DNA of 64,000 nt from NCBI GenBank assembly GCA_018223365.1, contig JAGTTP010000002.1, positions 885,501 through 949,500 on the forward strand, given 5' to 3'. The DNA is from Clostridiaceae bacterium Marseille-Q4145 (GTDB taxonomy: Bacteria; Bacillota; Clostridia; Lachnospirales; Lachnospiraceae). Position 1 is the first letter of the stretch, and the number at the start of each line of letters is the position of its first letter. Positions 9,534 through 16,699 of the stretch are shown here, in pieces. A model generated the notes under the pieces. The model was not told the DNA's origin, did no database searches, and saw only the letters and a program-made list of their open reading frames with translations. Both the position numbers and the translations under genes were made by a program.

Positions 9534-9571
9534 AAAAAAGGGCATGGAAAAGAATTCCTCTTTCCATGCCC
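9534..9571 (-). terminator. Terminator-like hairpin in the leader of the lrp-type gene
   Basis: GGGCATGGAAA and its near-perfect complement TTTTCCATGCCC form a 12-bp stem followed by TTTTTT on the minus strand. It lies between the promoter at 9599-9627 and the ribosome site, so it would stop the gene's own transcript unless relieved. It could also just end read-through from the transporter remnant upstream. Confidence 0.7.
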
Positions 9572-9598
9572 ATTCATGTACATCATTCAATTTTCTTT

Positions 9599-9627
9599 AC
9601 TGTACAATAATTTTTTCTGTTTTGCAA
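9599..9627 (-). promoter_or_regulatory. Sigma-A type promoter of the lrp-type gene
   Basis: On the minus strand, TTGCAA (9622-9627) and TACAGT (9599-9604) are separated by 17 nt. Transcription would begin near 9592, about 20 nt before the leader hairpin. Confidence 0.6.
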
Positions 9628-9669
9628 TATCTTTTTTGCACAATTTTCAGTGAAAACTTTTTTAAATTT

Positions 9670-9984
9670 TTACTTACCACTCTTCCGGTTGGAAACTACG
9701 TCAAAGATAACTGCAATCAAGAGCACACCACCCTTTACTACGTACTGCCAGGAATCGCCGATACCCATGATGGACATACCCATGTTGATAACACCAAGAA
9801 GAAGTGCACCAATGATAACACCAGGAATGGTGCCACTTCCGCCGTACGCCGATGCGCCGCCGATGAAACAGGAACCGATGGCATCCATCTCAAAGGAAGT
9901 ACCAGTGGAACCGTTTACAGAACCGACACGTGCCAGGCAGAGGAGTCCGCAGAGACCGGCCAGAAGACCCATGTTTGTATATCT
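9670..9984 (-). pseudogene. C-terminal stump of a sugar ABC transporter permease (RbsC/XylH/MglC type)
   Basis: About 103 residues remain in frame (YTNMGLLAGLCG...ARVGSVNGST...GGASAYGG...VSNRKSGK). They match the last third of the ribose/xylose permease family, including the conserved GSCFIGGASAYGG segment and the final two membrane helices; intact members have 320-390 residues. The upstream part is missing and the reading frame is joined, out of frame, to a truncated substrate-binding protein gene. It cannot make a working permease. The neighbouring intact permease at 18.2-19.2 kb is a different, less similar member of the family. Confidence 0.85.
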
Positions 9985-10571
9985 CTCAGCCCCAGCAAAA
10001 TCAGATTCTGGCTGGTATCTACACGATCCTCATCCATAAGCACTAACACATGAATCGTATCCTCTTCGCTGACTTCTTTTTCTTGCAATATTTCTGCAAT
10101 CTGTTTTCCGTAATCCTGTCCCAGATTGTAATTATTCGTTCCCACAAAGCACTGACGCAGGCTGCCAGAGCAGTCCGTCTGTACTGTCACTACCGGAATT
10201 CCTGCTTTACCTGCCTCATCCAGAAGATCAAGGGTTTCCTCTTCTTCATCTCCCGGAAGAATGATTCCATCTACAGACGCCTGAATTGCCAGTTCTATCA
10301 GTTGATTTTTTGTATACTCCACGGCAAGACCGCTTCCAAAACGTTCCGCATAAACACTATTTTTTAAGCCTGTTTCTTTTGCGCTTTCATACACTTTATC
10401 CCAAAAATCACTGTCTCCCGCATCCGTAATCATGGCATAATGATAGTCATATGTTTTCGGAAGTTCCTCCGATATATATCCTATTCTCTTCATACCATAG
10501 TGAAATACTGTTATACAGAACAATGCCGATAACACTACTCCTGCAATCCAGAACCTCGTCCCCTTTTTCAT
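9985..10571 (-). pseudogene. Truncated membrane-anchored sugar-binding protein gene
   Basis: The frame opens at 10571 with one N-terminal hydrophobic segment (FWIAGVVLSALFCITVFHYG) acting as signal or anchor. About 195 residues follow of a periplasmic-binding-protein fold of the ribose type (YHYAMITDAGDSDFWDKVYE, VDGIILPGDEE, IPVVTVQTDC). The second lobe is absent: after NLILLGLRD the frame enters permease sequence in the wrong phase and stops at 9915. Intact relatives have 320-350 residues. The fragment lies directly downstream of the isomerase gene, so it was probably the transporter of the xylB operon before a deletion. Confidence 0.8.
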
Positions 10572-10599
10572 GACCTGTATCCCCCACTGCTGTAATCAC

Positions 10600-10639
10600 A
10601 AAAGGGATGGGCGGGACAAAATGCCCCGCTTCATCCCTT
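10600..10639 (-). terminator. Probable terminator after the isomerase gene
   Basis: AAGGGATG..GGGGCA pairs with TGTCCCGCCCATCCCTT, leaving small internal mismatches, and is followed by TTTTG on the minus strand. It lies 19 nt past the isomerase stop and before the transporter remnants. The short T tract allows partial read-through. Confidence 0.55.
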
Positions 10640-10658
10640 CAGCAGTACTTTTTATTAC

Positions 10659-12143
10659 TTATGCAAATGGATTTTCCGTCGGATAACGTACTCCTGCCGG
10701 CTGATTGTAACCGATTTCTTTTACATCCACACCAATGTACTTGAATACTTCATAGAGTGCTTTTCCATAGTGTCCGAAGGCAACAGCACCATGATGTGGG
10801 AAATTGCCTTCCACCAATACATGACGGTAGAAGCGCTTCATCTCCGGAATTGCAAAGATACCAATTGCTCCGAATGATCTGGTAGCAACTGGAAGAACTT
10901 CTCCATTTGCCACGTATGCACGGAGAATGTTATCCGCAGTGCTCTGCAGACGGAAGAATGTGATGTTCCCCGGTGTAATATCTCCTTCCAGAGTTCCCTG
11001 TGTTACCTCTTCCGGAAGGCTTCTTGCCATGATCAACTGATACTTCATCTGACAGAAGGACAACTTCTTACTGCTAGTATTTCCACAGTGGAAGCCCATA
11101 AATACATCGGTGCTGCTGTAATCAAATTTGCCTTTGATATCCTCATTGTACAAATCATAGGGTACGGTATTATTGATATCCAGCAGAGTTACAATATCAT
11201 CGCTGACACAGGTTCCAATGAACTCACTTAAGCATCCGTAAATATCCACTTCACAGGATACCGGGATACCGCGGCCGGTCAGACGGCTGTTGACATAGCA
11301 CGGAACAAATCCAAACTGGGTCTGGAATGCAGGCCAGCATTTCCCTGCGATTGCCACATATTTACGATAACCTCTATGCTCCTCTACCCAGTCGAGCAGA
11401 GTCAGCTCATACTGAGCAAGTTTCGGCAGAATTTCCGGTTTCTTGTTTCCATCACCAAGCTCTTTTGCCATATCAGCAGCAACTTCTGCAATACGCGGAT
11501 CACCTTCATGTTTCTTGAACGCTTCAAAAAGGTCAAGCTCAGAATTCTCCTCGATCTCTACTCCCAGATTGTAAAGCTGTTTGATCGGAGCATTGCAAGC
11601 CAGGAAGTTCAGCGGACGCGGACCGAAGCTGATAATCTTCAGGTCAGAAAGTCCCACAATAGCTCTTGCGATTGGAACAAACTCATGAATCATATCTGCA
11701 CATTCTTCTGCAGTTCCTACCGGGTACTCCGGAATATACGCTTTGATATTTCTCAACGCCAGATTATAGCTTGCGTTCAGCATGCCACAGTAAGCATCTC
11801 CACGACCCTGGATCAGATTGTCACCGGACTCCTCAGCTGCTGCCACGAACATTTTCGGTCCCTCAAAATGTTTTGCAAGCAAAGTTTCAGAAATCTCCGG
11901 GCCGAAGTTGCCAAGATATACAACCAGCGCATTACAACCTGCGGCTTTTACATCTTCCAGAGCCTTCACCATATGAATCTCACTCTCTACGATACAGACC
12001 GGACATTCATAGATGTCTGCCTCATCATATTTTGCCTTATAAGCTTCTACCAGCGCTTTTCTGCGATTTACAGAAAGAGACTCCGGGAAGCAGTCACGGC
12101 TGACTGCCACAATACCGATTTTTACTTTTGGAATGTTGTTCAT
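10659..12143 (-). CDS. L-fucose/L-arabinose isomerase-family protein
   Basis: 494 residues, a usual length for the family of fucose and arabinose isomerases, which interconvert an aldose and its ketose with a divalent metal. Recognisable are the N-terminal Rossmann-like part (KIGIVAVSRDCFPES, VYLGNFGPE), the central LISFGPRPLNFLACNAP-like segment and the C-terminal VLVEGNFPHHGAVAFGHYGK stretch with its conserved histidines. It is the third gene of an operon led by xylulokinase and a DUF4867 gene, so the product ketose should be a xylulokinase-type substrate. Which pentose or deoxyhexose is used cannot be told from sequence. Confidence 0.85.
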   Translation of the reverse strand: MNNIPKVKIGIVAVSRDCFPESLSVNRRKALVEAYKAKYDEADIYECPVCIVESEIHMVKALEDVKAAGCNALVVYLGNFGPEISETLLAKHFEGPKMFVAAAEESGDNLIQGRGDAYCGMLNASYNLALRNIKAYIPEYPVGTAEECADMIHEFVPIARAIVGLSDLKIISFGPRPLNFLACNAPIKQLYNLGVEIEENSELDLFEAFKKHEGDPRIAEVAADMAKELGDGNKKPEILPKLAQYELTLLDWVEEHRGYRKYVAIAGKCWPAFQTQFGFVPCYVNSRLTGRGIPVSCEVDIYGCLSEFIGTCVSDDIVTLLDINNTVPYDLYNEDIKGKFDYSSTDVFMGFHCGNTSSKKLSFCQMKYQLIMARSLPEEVTQGTLEGDITPGNITFFRLQSTADNILRAYVANGEVLPVATRSFGAIGIFAIPEMKRFYRHVLVEGNFPHHGAVAFGHYGKALYEVFKYIGVDVKEIGYNQPAGVRYPTENPFA

Positions 12144-12167
12144 AATTACTTACCTCCTGAAATTCTT

Positions 12168-12788
12168 TTATTTAACGGAAATATTTTCCCCTACAAGACC
12201 GATATGGGATCCTTCCGGGAGACCGCCTTCCGGATGTCCAATCAGCCATTTGTTCTTTGCTGCCAGCAACTTGTCTTCCCATCCTTCATGTCCTTTTTCC
12301 AGAGGAAGGTTGGTATCTTTCGGAAGTACAATTGCTACCTGGAATTTATTGTCCCCTACACTGCAAGGTGCATAGTGAAGCGTTGTTGCATAAACTTCTA
12401 CTGCTGTTCCCTTCGGGAGAAGGAATGCTTCTACCCTGGACGTATCATAAGTAAATTCATCGGTGATATCCTGCTGGGATCCTACTAGCAGAACTGCATC
12501 GGTTCCTGCTACATTGATCTCAGAGGAACGATGATACTCCAGTGCATTCAGAAGATAGTTCTGTCCATTACAATAACCGATCTGAATGGGCAGTTCTCCG
12601 TAGGTCTTTGTTTTCAGTTCCTCATATACAGGAAGTGTCTCCAGTTCAGGCACCGATGGCTCATATACCACATCATCCGGTGTAGGTGTTTTTGTATTCA
12701 GAGCTTCTACAAGACCTGTAAAATCAATTTCCCGAATCACACGGCCATATTTTTTAAAAGCCTCATCTGTCACTTTTTTCAGTTCCAT
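12168..12788 (-). CDS. DUF4867 family protein
   Basis: 206 residues, soluble, no signal peptide. The order of motifs (VIREIDF near the start, PIQIGYCNGQNYLLNALEYH, TDAVLLVGSQQDI, RVEAFLLPKGTAVEVYATTL, LHYAPC) and the cupin-like strand pattern suit DUF4867, a family that in Clostridia accompanies sugar isomerase and kinase genes. I infer a role in sugar handling, for example an epimerase, mutarotase-like or lactone enzyme, but the function is not established to my knowledge. It starts 19 nt after xylulokinase and ends 24 nt before the isomerase, in one operon. Confidence 0.8.
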   Translation of the reverse strand: MELKKVTDEAFKKYGRVIREIDFTGLVEALNTKTPTPDDVVYEPSVPELETLPVYEELKTKTYGELPIQIGYCNGQNYLLNALEYHRSSEINVAGTDAVLLVGSQQDITDEFTYDTSRVEAFLLPKGTAVEVYATTLHYAPCSVGDNKFQVAIVLPKDTNLPLEKGHEGWEDKLLAAKNKWLIGHPEGGLPEGSHIGLVGENISVK

Positions 12789-12807
12789 AGGGTCTCTTCC
12801 TCCTTAC

Positions 12808-14277
12808 TTATTTAATAATCTCAAACAGCGGTTTGCATGCCGGATAAATCTGTTTAAACTGCTGATATTTTTCTTCGTACTTTGCTGCCAGCTCCGGATC
12901 CGGTTCTACGGTACCAGTAACTTTCACCAGTTTCTTCGCTGCTTCTTCTACATTTTTATATTCACCGCAGGCTACGGCTGCCAGCATAGCTCCACCAAGG
13001 GCCGGGCCTTCCTCGCTCTCGATCATGTCCACCTTCAGGTTCATGATATTGGCAATCATCTTTCTCCAGAGCGGACTCTTTGCTCCGCCGCCGCAGATCT
13101 TGGTTCTCTCAATGTGAATACCAAGGGATTTTGCCACTTCCAGAGAATCTCTCAGGGCAAATGCCACACCTTCCAGTACCGCCTGAGTCATATCCGCTCT
13201 GGTGGTGTCCATGGTCATGCCGATGAAGGTTCCCCTTGCGTTCGGGTTATTATGGGGAGAACGCTCGCCCATGAGATACGGCAGGAAAAATACATGATTC
13301 TCACCAAGCTTCTCAATAACTTTCTGCTCAGCTGCATAATCTTTGGTTCCAATGATCTCGTCCATCCACCATTTGTTGCAGGAAGCAGCACTGAGCATGC
13401 AGCCCATCAGATGATAATGGCCGTCTGCATGAGCAAATGCATGAAGAGCATTGTATTTATCTACACCAAATTTTTCAGAAGAGATGAAGATAGTTCCGCT
13501 GGTTCCCAGAGAAATATTGCATCTTCCGTCTCCTACCGTTCCAGTTCCCACAGCAGCTGCCGCATTGTCGCCTGCTCCTGCTACGACTTTAACGGTCTTT
13601 GGAATACCAAGTTCTTCTGCGATCTCCGGAAGTACATTTCCTACTGCCTCATAGGACTCATATACTTTTGCCAGCTGATCTTCGGTAATACCACAGATCT
13701 CCATCATTTCCTTAGACCAGCAGCGGTTCTTTACATCAAAGATCAGCATGCCGGATGCATCGGATACATCCGTGCAGTGTACACCGGATAATTTGTATGC
13801 AATGTAATCCTTCGGCAGCATGATCTTTTTGATCTTTGCAAAATTCTCCGGTTCCTTATTCTTCACCCACAGAATCTTCGGTGCCGTAAATCCGGTGAAG
13901 GAAATATTTGCCGTATACTCGGAAAGCTTTTCTTTTCCGATCACGTTATTCAGATAATCGCATTCCTCATAAGTACGGCCATCGTTCCAGAGCAGCGCCG
14001 GACGGATCACCTGATCCTTCTCATCCAGAATGACAAGACCATGCATCTGACCACCGAAACTGATGCCTGCCACCTGACTCTTATCACATTCAGAAAGCAG
14101 TTCTTTCAATCCGTCCATGGTCTGTGCAAACCAGTCCTCCGGATTCTGCTCCGACCAGCCCGGATGCGGGAAGAAGATCGGATATTCTCTTGATACAATT
14201 TTTTCAATATGCCCTGCTCCATCCATGAGAAGCAGTTTTACTGCGGATGTTCCAAGATCCACTCCAATATACAGCAT
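12808..14277 (-). CDS. xylB: Xylulokinase (FGGY family)
   Basis: 489 residues, full length. The FGGY-kinase signature is clear: N-terminal phosphate motif VDLGTSAVKLLLMD, the substrate region GQMHGLV, the hinge GDNAAAAVGTG and the C-terminal nucleotide motif KICGGGAKSPLWRKM. It phosphorylates D-xylulose or a similar ketose in the cytosol with ATP, feeding the pentose phosphate pathway. It leads an operon with DUF4867 and an isomerase. A strong promoter with a perfect 16-bp palindrome in the early transcribed region, and a divergent LacI regulator, point to sugar-induced derepression. Related kinases for ribulose share the fold, so the substrate is probable rather than certain. Confidence 0.88.
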   Translation of the reverse strand: MLYIGVDLGTSAVKLLLMDGAGHIEKIVSREYPIFFPHPGWSEQNPEDWFAQTMDGLKELLSECDKSQVAGISFGGQMHGLVILDEKDQVIRPALLWNDGRTYEECDYLNNVIGKEKLSEYTANISFTGFTAPKILWVKNKEPENFAKIKKIMLPKDYIAYKLSGVHCTDVSDASGMLIFDVKNRCWSKEMMEICGITEDQLAKVYESYEAVGNVLPEIAEELGIPKTVKVVAGAGDNAAAAVGTGTVGDGRCNISLGTSGTIFISSEKFGVDKYNALHAFAHADGHYHLMGCMLSAASCNKWWMDEIIGTKDYAAEQKVIEKLGENHVFFLPYLMGERSPHNNPNARGTFIGMTMDTTRADMTQAVLEGVAFALRDSLEVAKSLGIHIERTKICGGGAKSPLWRKMIANIMNLKVDMIESEEGPALGGAMLAAVACGEYKNVEEAAKKLVKVTGTVEPDPELAAKYEEKYQQFKQIYPACKPLFEIIK

Positions 14278-14310
14278 AATAAATCCTCCTTTTTTAGTTT
14301 CACGTCTTTT

Positions 14311-14326
14311 ACGTGCACGTGCACGT
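14311..14326. promoter_or_regulatory. Perfect 16-bp palindromic operator in front of xylB
   Basis: ACGTGCACGTGCACGT is identical on both strands. It lies about 5-20 nt after the predicted xylB transcription start, where a bound LacI-type protein would block RNA polymerase. A related site occurs at 14500-14515 before the divergent regulator gene. Confidence 0.7.
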
Positions 14327-14337
14327 CATCTGTCTTT

Positions 14338-14366
14338 ATATTACGATATCCTTTCGTCTTTTTCAA
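14338..14366 (-). promoter_or_regulatory. xylB promoter
   Basis: Minus-strand TTGAAA (14361-14366) and TAATAT (14338-14343) with 17 nt between them, followed directly by the palindromic operator and then GGAGG and the xylB ATG. Confidence 0.8.
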
Positions 14367-14499
14367 CACTTTGACTGCATTTTTGTCCTATTTTCCATTT
14401 TTTTATGAATAGTGTATAATTTTTCTTATGTTTTCCGATGTTGTATCGCCTTTTTTTGTGCACTTCTATCTAAAATATGCTTCTTTTCTTTGCAGAAAA

Positions 14500-14515
14500 G
14501 CGTGCGCGTGCACGG
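14500..14515. promoter_or_regulatory. Second, imperfect copy of the LacI-type operator
   Basis: GCGTGCGCGTGCACGG matches the 14311 palindrome at 13 of 16 positions. It ends 8 nt before the -35 of the regulator's own promoter, suggesting autoregulation or a loop between the two sites 190 bp apart. Confidence 0.55.
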
Positions 14516-14523
14516 TTCATCCA

Positions 14524-14552
14524 TTGACAGTTTTGCTTCTTTCCTGTATTGT
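14524..14552 (+). promoter_or_regulatory. Promoter of the LacI-type regulator gene
   Basis: TTGACA (14524-14529), 17 nt, TATTGT (14547-14552). Start of transcription near 14559 gives a short leader with TTTGGAGG before the ATG. A TATAAT at 14415-14420 with a poor -35 could be a second, distal promoter. Confidence 0.65.
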
Positions 14553-14582
14553 CAATATAGAGAGTTTTTTGGAGGCATTTTC

Positions 14583-15596
14583 ATGACTACTATCAAGGAT
14601 ATTGCCGACCTGGCAGGTGTATCCCGCGGCACTGTAGACCGGGTGTTAAATAACAGAGGTGCTGTCAATCCAAAGACAGCCGAGAAAATTATGGAGATTG
14701 TCCAAGCATTGAACTACCGCCCTAACCGGGCCGGTCTTGCTCTGGCTGCTCAGAAGAAAAAATATAAGATCGGAGTCATTCTGTTCAGTGAACATAACCT
14801 CTTCTTTGATGAAGTTATGACCGGTGTCCAAAACAAATCCGAAGAACTGCAGGACTATGGATTTACTACCATTACGAAACGAGTGGAATTTGACCTGCAG
14901 GCCCAGCTTGCCGCCATTGACAGTCTGATGGAAGAAGGCATTCATGGCCTGATGCTGGCGCCCTATAACCATCCTGCCATCCAGCGGAAAATTGATGAAC
15001 TCATGGACCAGCAGATTCCCGTAGTCACTGTGAACACAGATATCGACGGCTCCCGCCGCATGGCTTATGTGGGCAGCGACTATTTCCGCGGCGGCTGTAC
15101 CGCGGCCGGACTTTTTAACCTGATGACTTCCGGAAATATTGAGCTCGGTATCATCACCGGCTCTTCCAACGTTCTCTGCCACAGCGAACGGATTCGAGGT
15201 CTGCGCCATACACTGGAAACTTCTTACCCTCGTATTCAGATTGCGGAGATTCTGGAAAATCATGATGATGAGTTTGAAAGCTATGCCCTGACAAGAGAAC
15301 TGCTTGATAAAAATCCAAAAATTGATGCTCTGTTCTTCGCAGCGGCCGGTGTCCACGGCGGCTGTAAAGCGGTGCTGGAATCAGGCAGACATCCAAAAAT
15401 CATTACCTTCGATGAGGTTCCTACGACCGTGGAAATGTTGAAACAAGGCGTTATCTCCGCCACCATCAGTCAACAGCCTTACCGACAGGGTTCCAAGTCT
15501 CTGGATCTCCTCTTTGAGTACCTGACGTCCGGGAAAATGCCGGAACGGGAGCTGAATTATGTGGAACATTCAATTAAGATAAGAGAAAACATATAG
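14583..15596 (+). CDS. LacI-family sugar-operon repressor
   Basis: 337 residues from the ATG at 14583, preceded by GGAGG; an upstream in-frame start would lengthen the protein by 57 residues through the promoter and is rejected. The N-terminal LacI helix-turn-helix (TIKDIADLAGVSRGTVDRVL) and hinge (NYRPNRAGLALA) are followed by a periplasmic-binding-like effector domain (about 62-330). It is divergent from xylB-DUF4867-isomerase, and two ACGTGCAC-type sites lie in the shared region. It most likely represses the operon in the absence of a pentose ligand and controls itself. Confidence 0.92.
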   Translation: MTTIKDIADLAGVSRGTVDRVLNNRGAVNPKTAEKIMEIVQALNYRPNRAGLALAAQKKKYKIGVILFSEHNLFFDEVMTGVQNKSEELQDYGFTTITKRVEFDLQAQLAAIDSLMEEGIHGLMLAPYNHPAIQRKIDELMDQQIPVVTVNTDIDGSRRMAYVGSDYFRGGCTAAGLFNLMTSGNIELGIITGSSNVLCHSERIRGLRHTLETSYPRIQIAEILENHDDEFESYALTRELLDKNPKIDALFFAAAGVHGGCKAVLESGRHPKIITFDEVPTTVEMLKQGVISATISQQPYRQGSKSLDLLFEYLTSGKMPERELNYVEHSIKIRENI

Positions 15597-15601
15597 CGTC
15601 C

Positions 15602-15690
15602 CGCTTGGGCTCCCGCTAGATTGCCATTTTGTCGGCGCTTGGGCTCCCACGAGATTGCTGTTTTGTCGGCGCTTGGGCTTCCGCTAGATT
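15602..15690. repeat. 34-bp tandem repeat, about 2.7 units
   Basis: Units begin at 15602, 15636 and 15670 with the shared core CGCTTGGGCTCCCGCTAGAT; units differ at a few positions. The array starts 5 nt after the lacI stop codon and ends at the terminator hairpin of repeat element A. Spacers are absent, so this is not a CRISPR array. Confidence 0.85.
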
Positions 15691-15694
15691 GCCG

Positions 15695-15738
15695 CAAAAA
15701 AAGTTCCTGCGTTTTTTAATTTCGCAGGAACTTTTTTT
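15695..15738. terminator. Bidirectional terminator hairpin (part of repeat element A)
   Basis: AAAAAGTTCCTGCG and CGCAGGAACTTTTT form a stem with T tracts on both strands. It can end the LacI gene transcript on the plus strand and the esterase operon on the minus strand. Confidence 0.85.
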
Positions 15739-15845
15739 ATGCTAGCCTAATCGAAACCCATAACGGCTCTTTTTACTGCACAATCTGGCTTGACGCGGGA
15801 ACTTTTTCCAACAGAATTTCATATAGACCCGCGAACAAGTTTATC
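15695..15845 (-). repeat. Composite intergenic element, copy A
   Basis: Read on the minus strand: AACTTGTTCGCGGGTCTATA box, a CGCGGG/CCCGCG stem enclosing about 28 nt, an AGCC/GGCT middle stem around a second GGGTTTCGAT box, then the GTTCCTGCG terminator hairpin. Copies B (23.2 kb) and C (25.1 kb) are nearly identical; D and E are divergent. The 5' end overlaps the last codons and the stop of the esterase gene (TGA at 15819-15821). It may be a mobile non-coding element or a structured RNA. Confidence 0.75.
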
Positions 15846-16676
15846 TAAAAATGCCAACACTAATTCTTTTATCTTTTTCTGATAAAAAATGTCTTCCCCA
15901 TGTCCAGCTCCAAGAATCTGATAGTATTCTGCATAGATTCCTTTCTCTTGCAGTTTTTCATACAACTCATTGCTCTGTTCTATAGGAACTGTTCCATCTT
16001 TCGTTCCATGGAGAATTAAAAATGGAGCTGTTTTTTCATCTACATAATTGACAGCACTTGCTTTTCTGGCATTCTCATCGTATTCATCTTCTCCCAAAAA
16101 AGCGGTTGTCGCCCACGATGGAACCACATCATTTTTGATCACCGATGTTTTTCCAATATCGGAGGGGCCATAATAGTCAACTACACCGGCCACTTGACTA
16201 TCGAAAGAAAGATTTTCTCCCTGATCCCACTCCTTCACATCACTGGTTGTTCCTGCAAGGCACGCATAAGTGCCTCCTGCAGATTCCCCCATAACAAATA
16301 TTTTGTCTGCATCAATACAAAATTGATCCGCATGTGCTTTCAGATACCGGATCGCAGATTTCACATCTACGATTCCTGCCGGAAATGTGGCTTTATTAGA
16401 TGTTCTGTATTCTGCGCTTGCAACAATATAACCATGTCTCGCAAAATACATCAATTCCGGCATCCAGGCAGAATTACTGACCACGCTGTATGCACCTCCG
16501 CAAAGCCACAAAATGGCTGGCATTTTTTCATGCGCTTCCCTGTGCTTCGGAATGATCAGATTCATTTTCAAGTCTGTATACACTGCATCATACCAGTCCG
16601 GCACACAGCTGTAAGTAATATCTGTCACCAGCGATAATACTTCCTGCTCTACATCTACTGATATTTCCTTTTTCAT
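15819..16676 (-). CDS. Alpha/beta-hydrolase (esterase/acetyl-xylan-esterase-like)
   Basis: 285 residues from ATG 16674-16676; a GTG at 16691 is an alternative start. Catalytic features are an oxyanion region LWLCGGAYS, nucleophile serine in MGESAGGTYA, Asp in LHGTKDGTVP and His in GAGHGED. No signal peptide, so it acts in the cytosol, possibly removing acetyl or similar esters from sugars imported by the ABC transporter whose ATPase gene ends 23 nt upstream. Its last residues (KLVRGSI and stop) are read from repeat element A, so the native C-terminus seems to have been replaced. Substrate is inferred from the operon. Confidence 0.82.
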   Translation of the reverse strand: MKKEISVDVEQEVLSLVTDITYSCVPDWYDAVYTDLKMNLIIPKHREAHEKMPAILWLCGGAYSVVSNSAWMPELMYFARHGYIVASAEYRTSNKATFPAGIVDVKSAIRYLKAHADQFCIDADKIFVMGESAGGTYACLAGTTSDVKEWDQGENLSFDSQVAGVVDYYGPSDIGKTSVIKNDVVPSWATTAFLGEDEYDENARKASAVNYVDEKTAPFLILHGTKDGTVPIEQSNELYEKLQEKGIYAEYYQILGAGHGEDIFYQKKIKELVLAFLDKLVRGSI

Positions 16677-16699
16677 ATAACGTCTTCTCACTCTCTCAT

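Noticed and set aside
15602..15690. Possible CRISPR array
   Set aside because: Units are contiguous 34-bp tandem repeats without spacers, and no cas genes are in the window.
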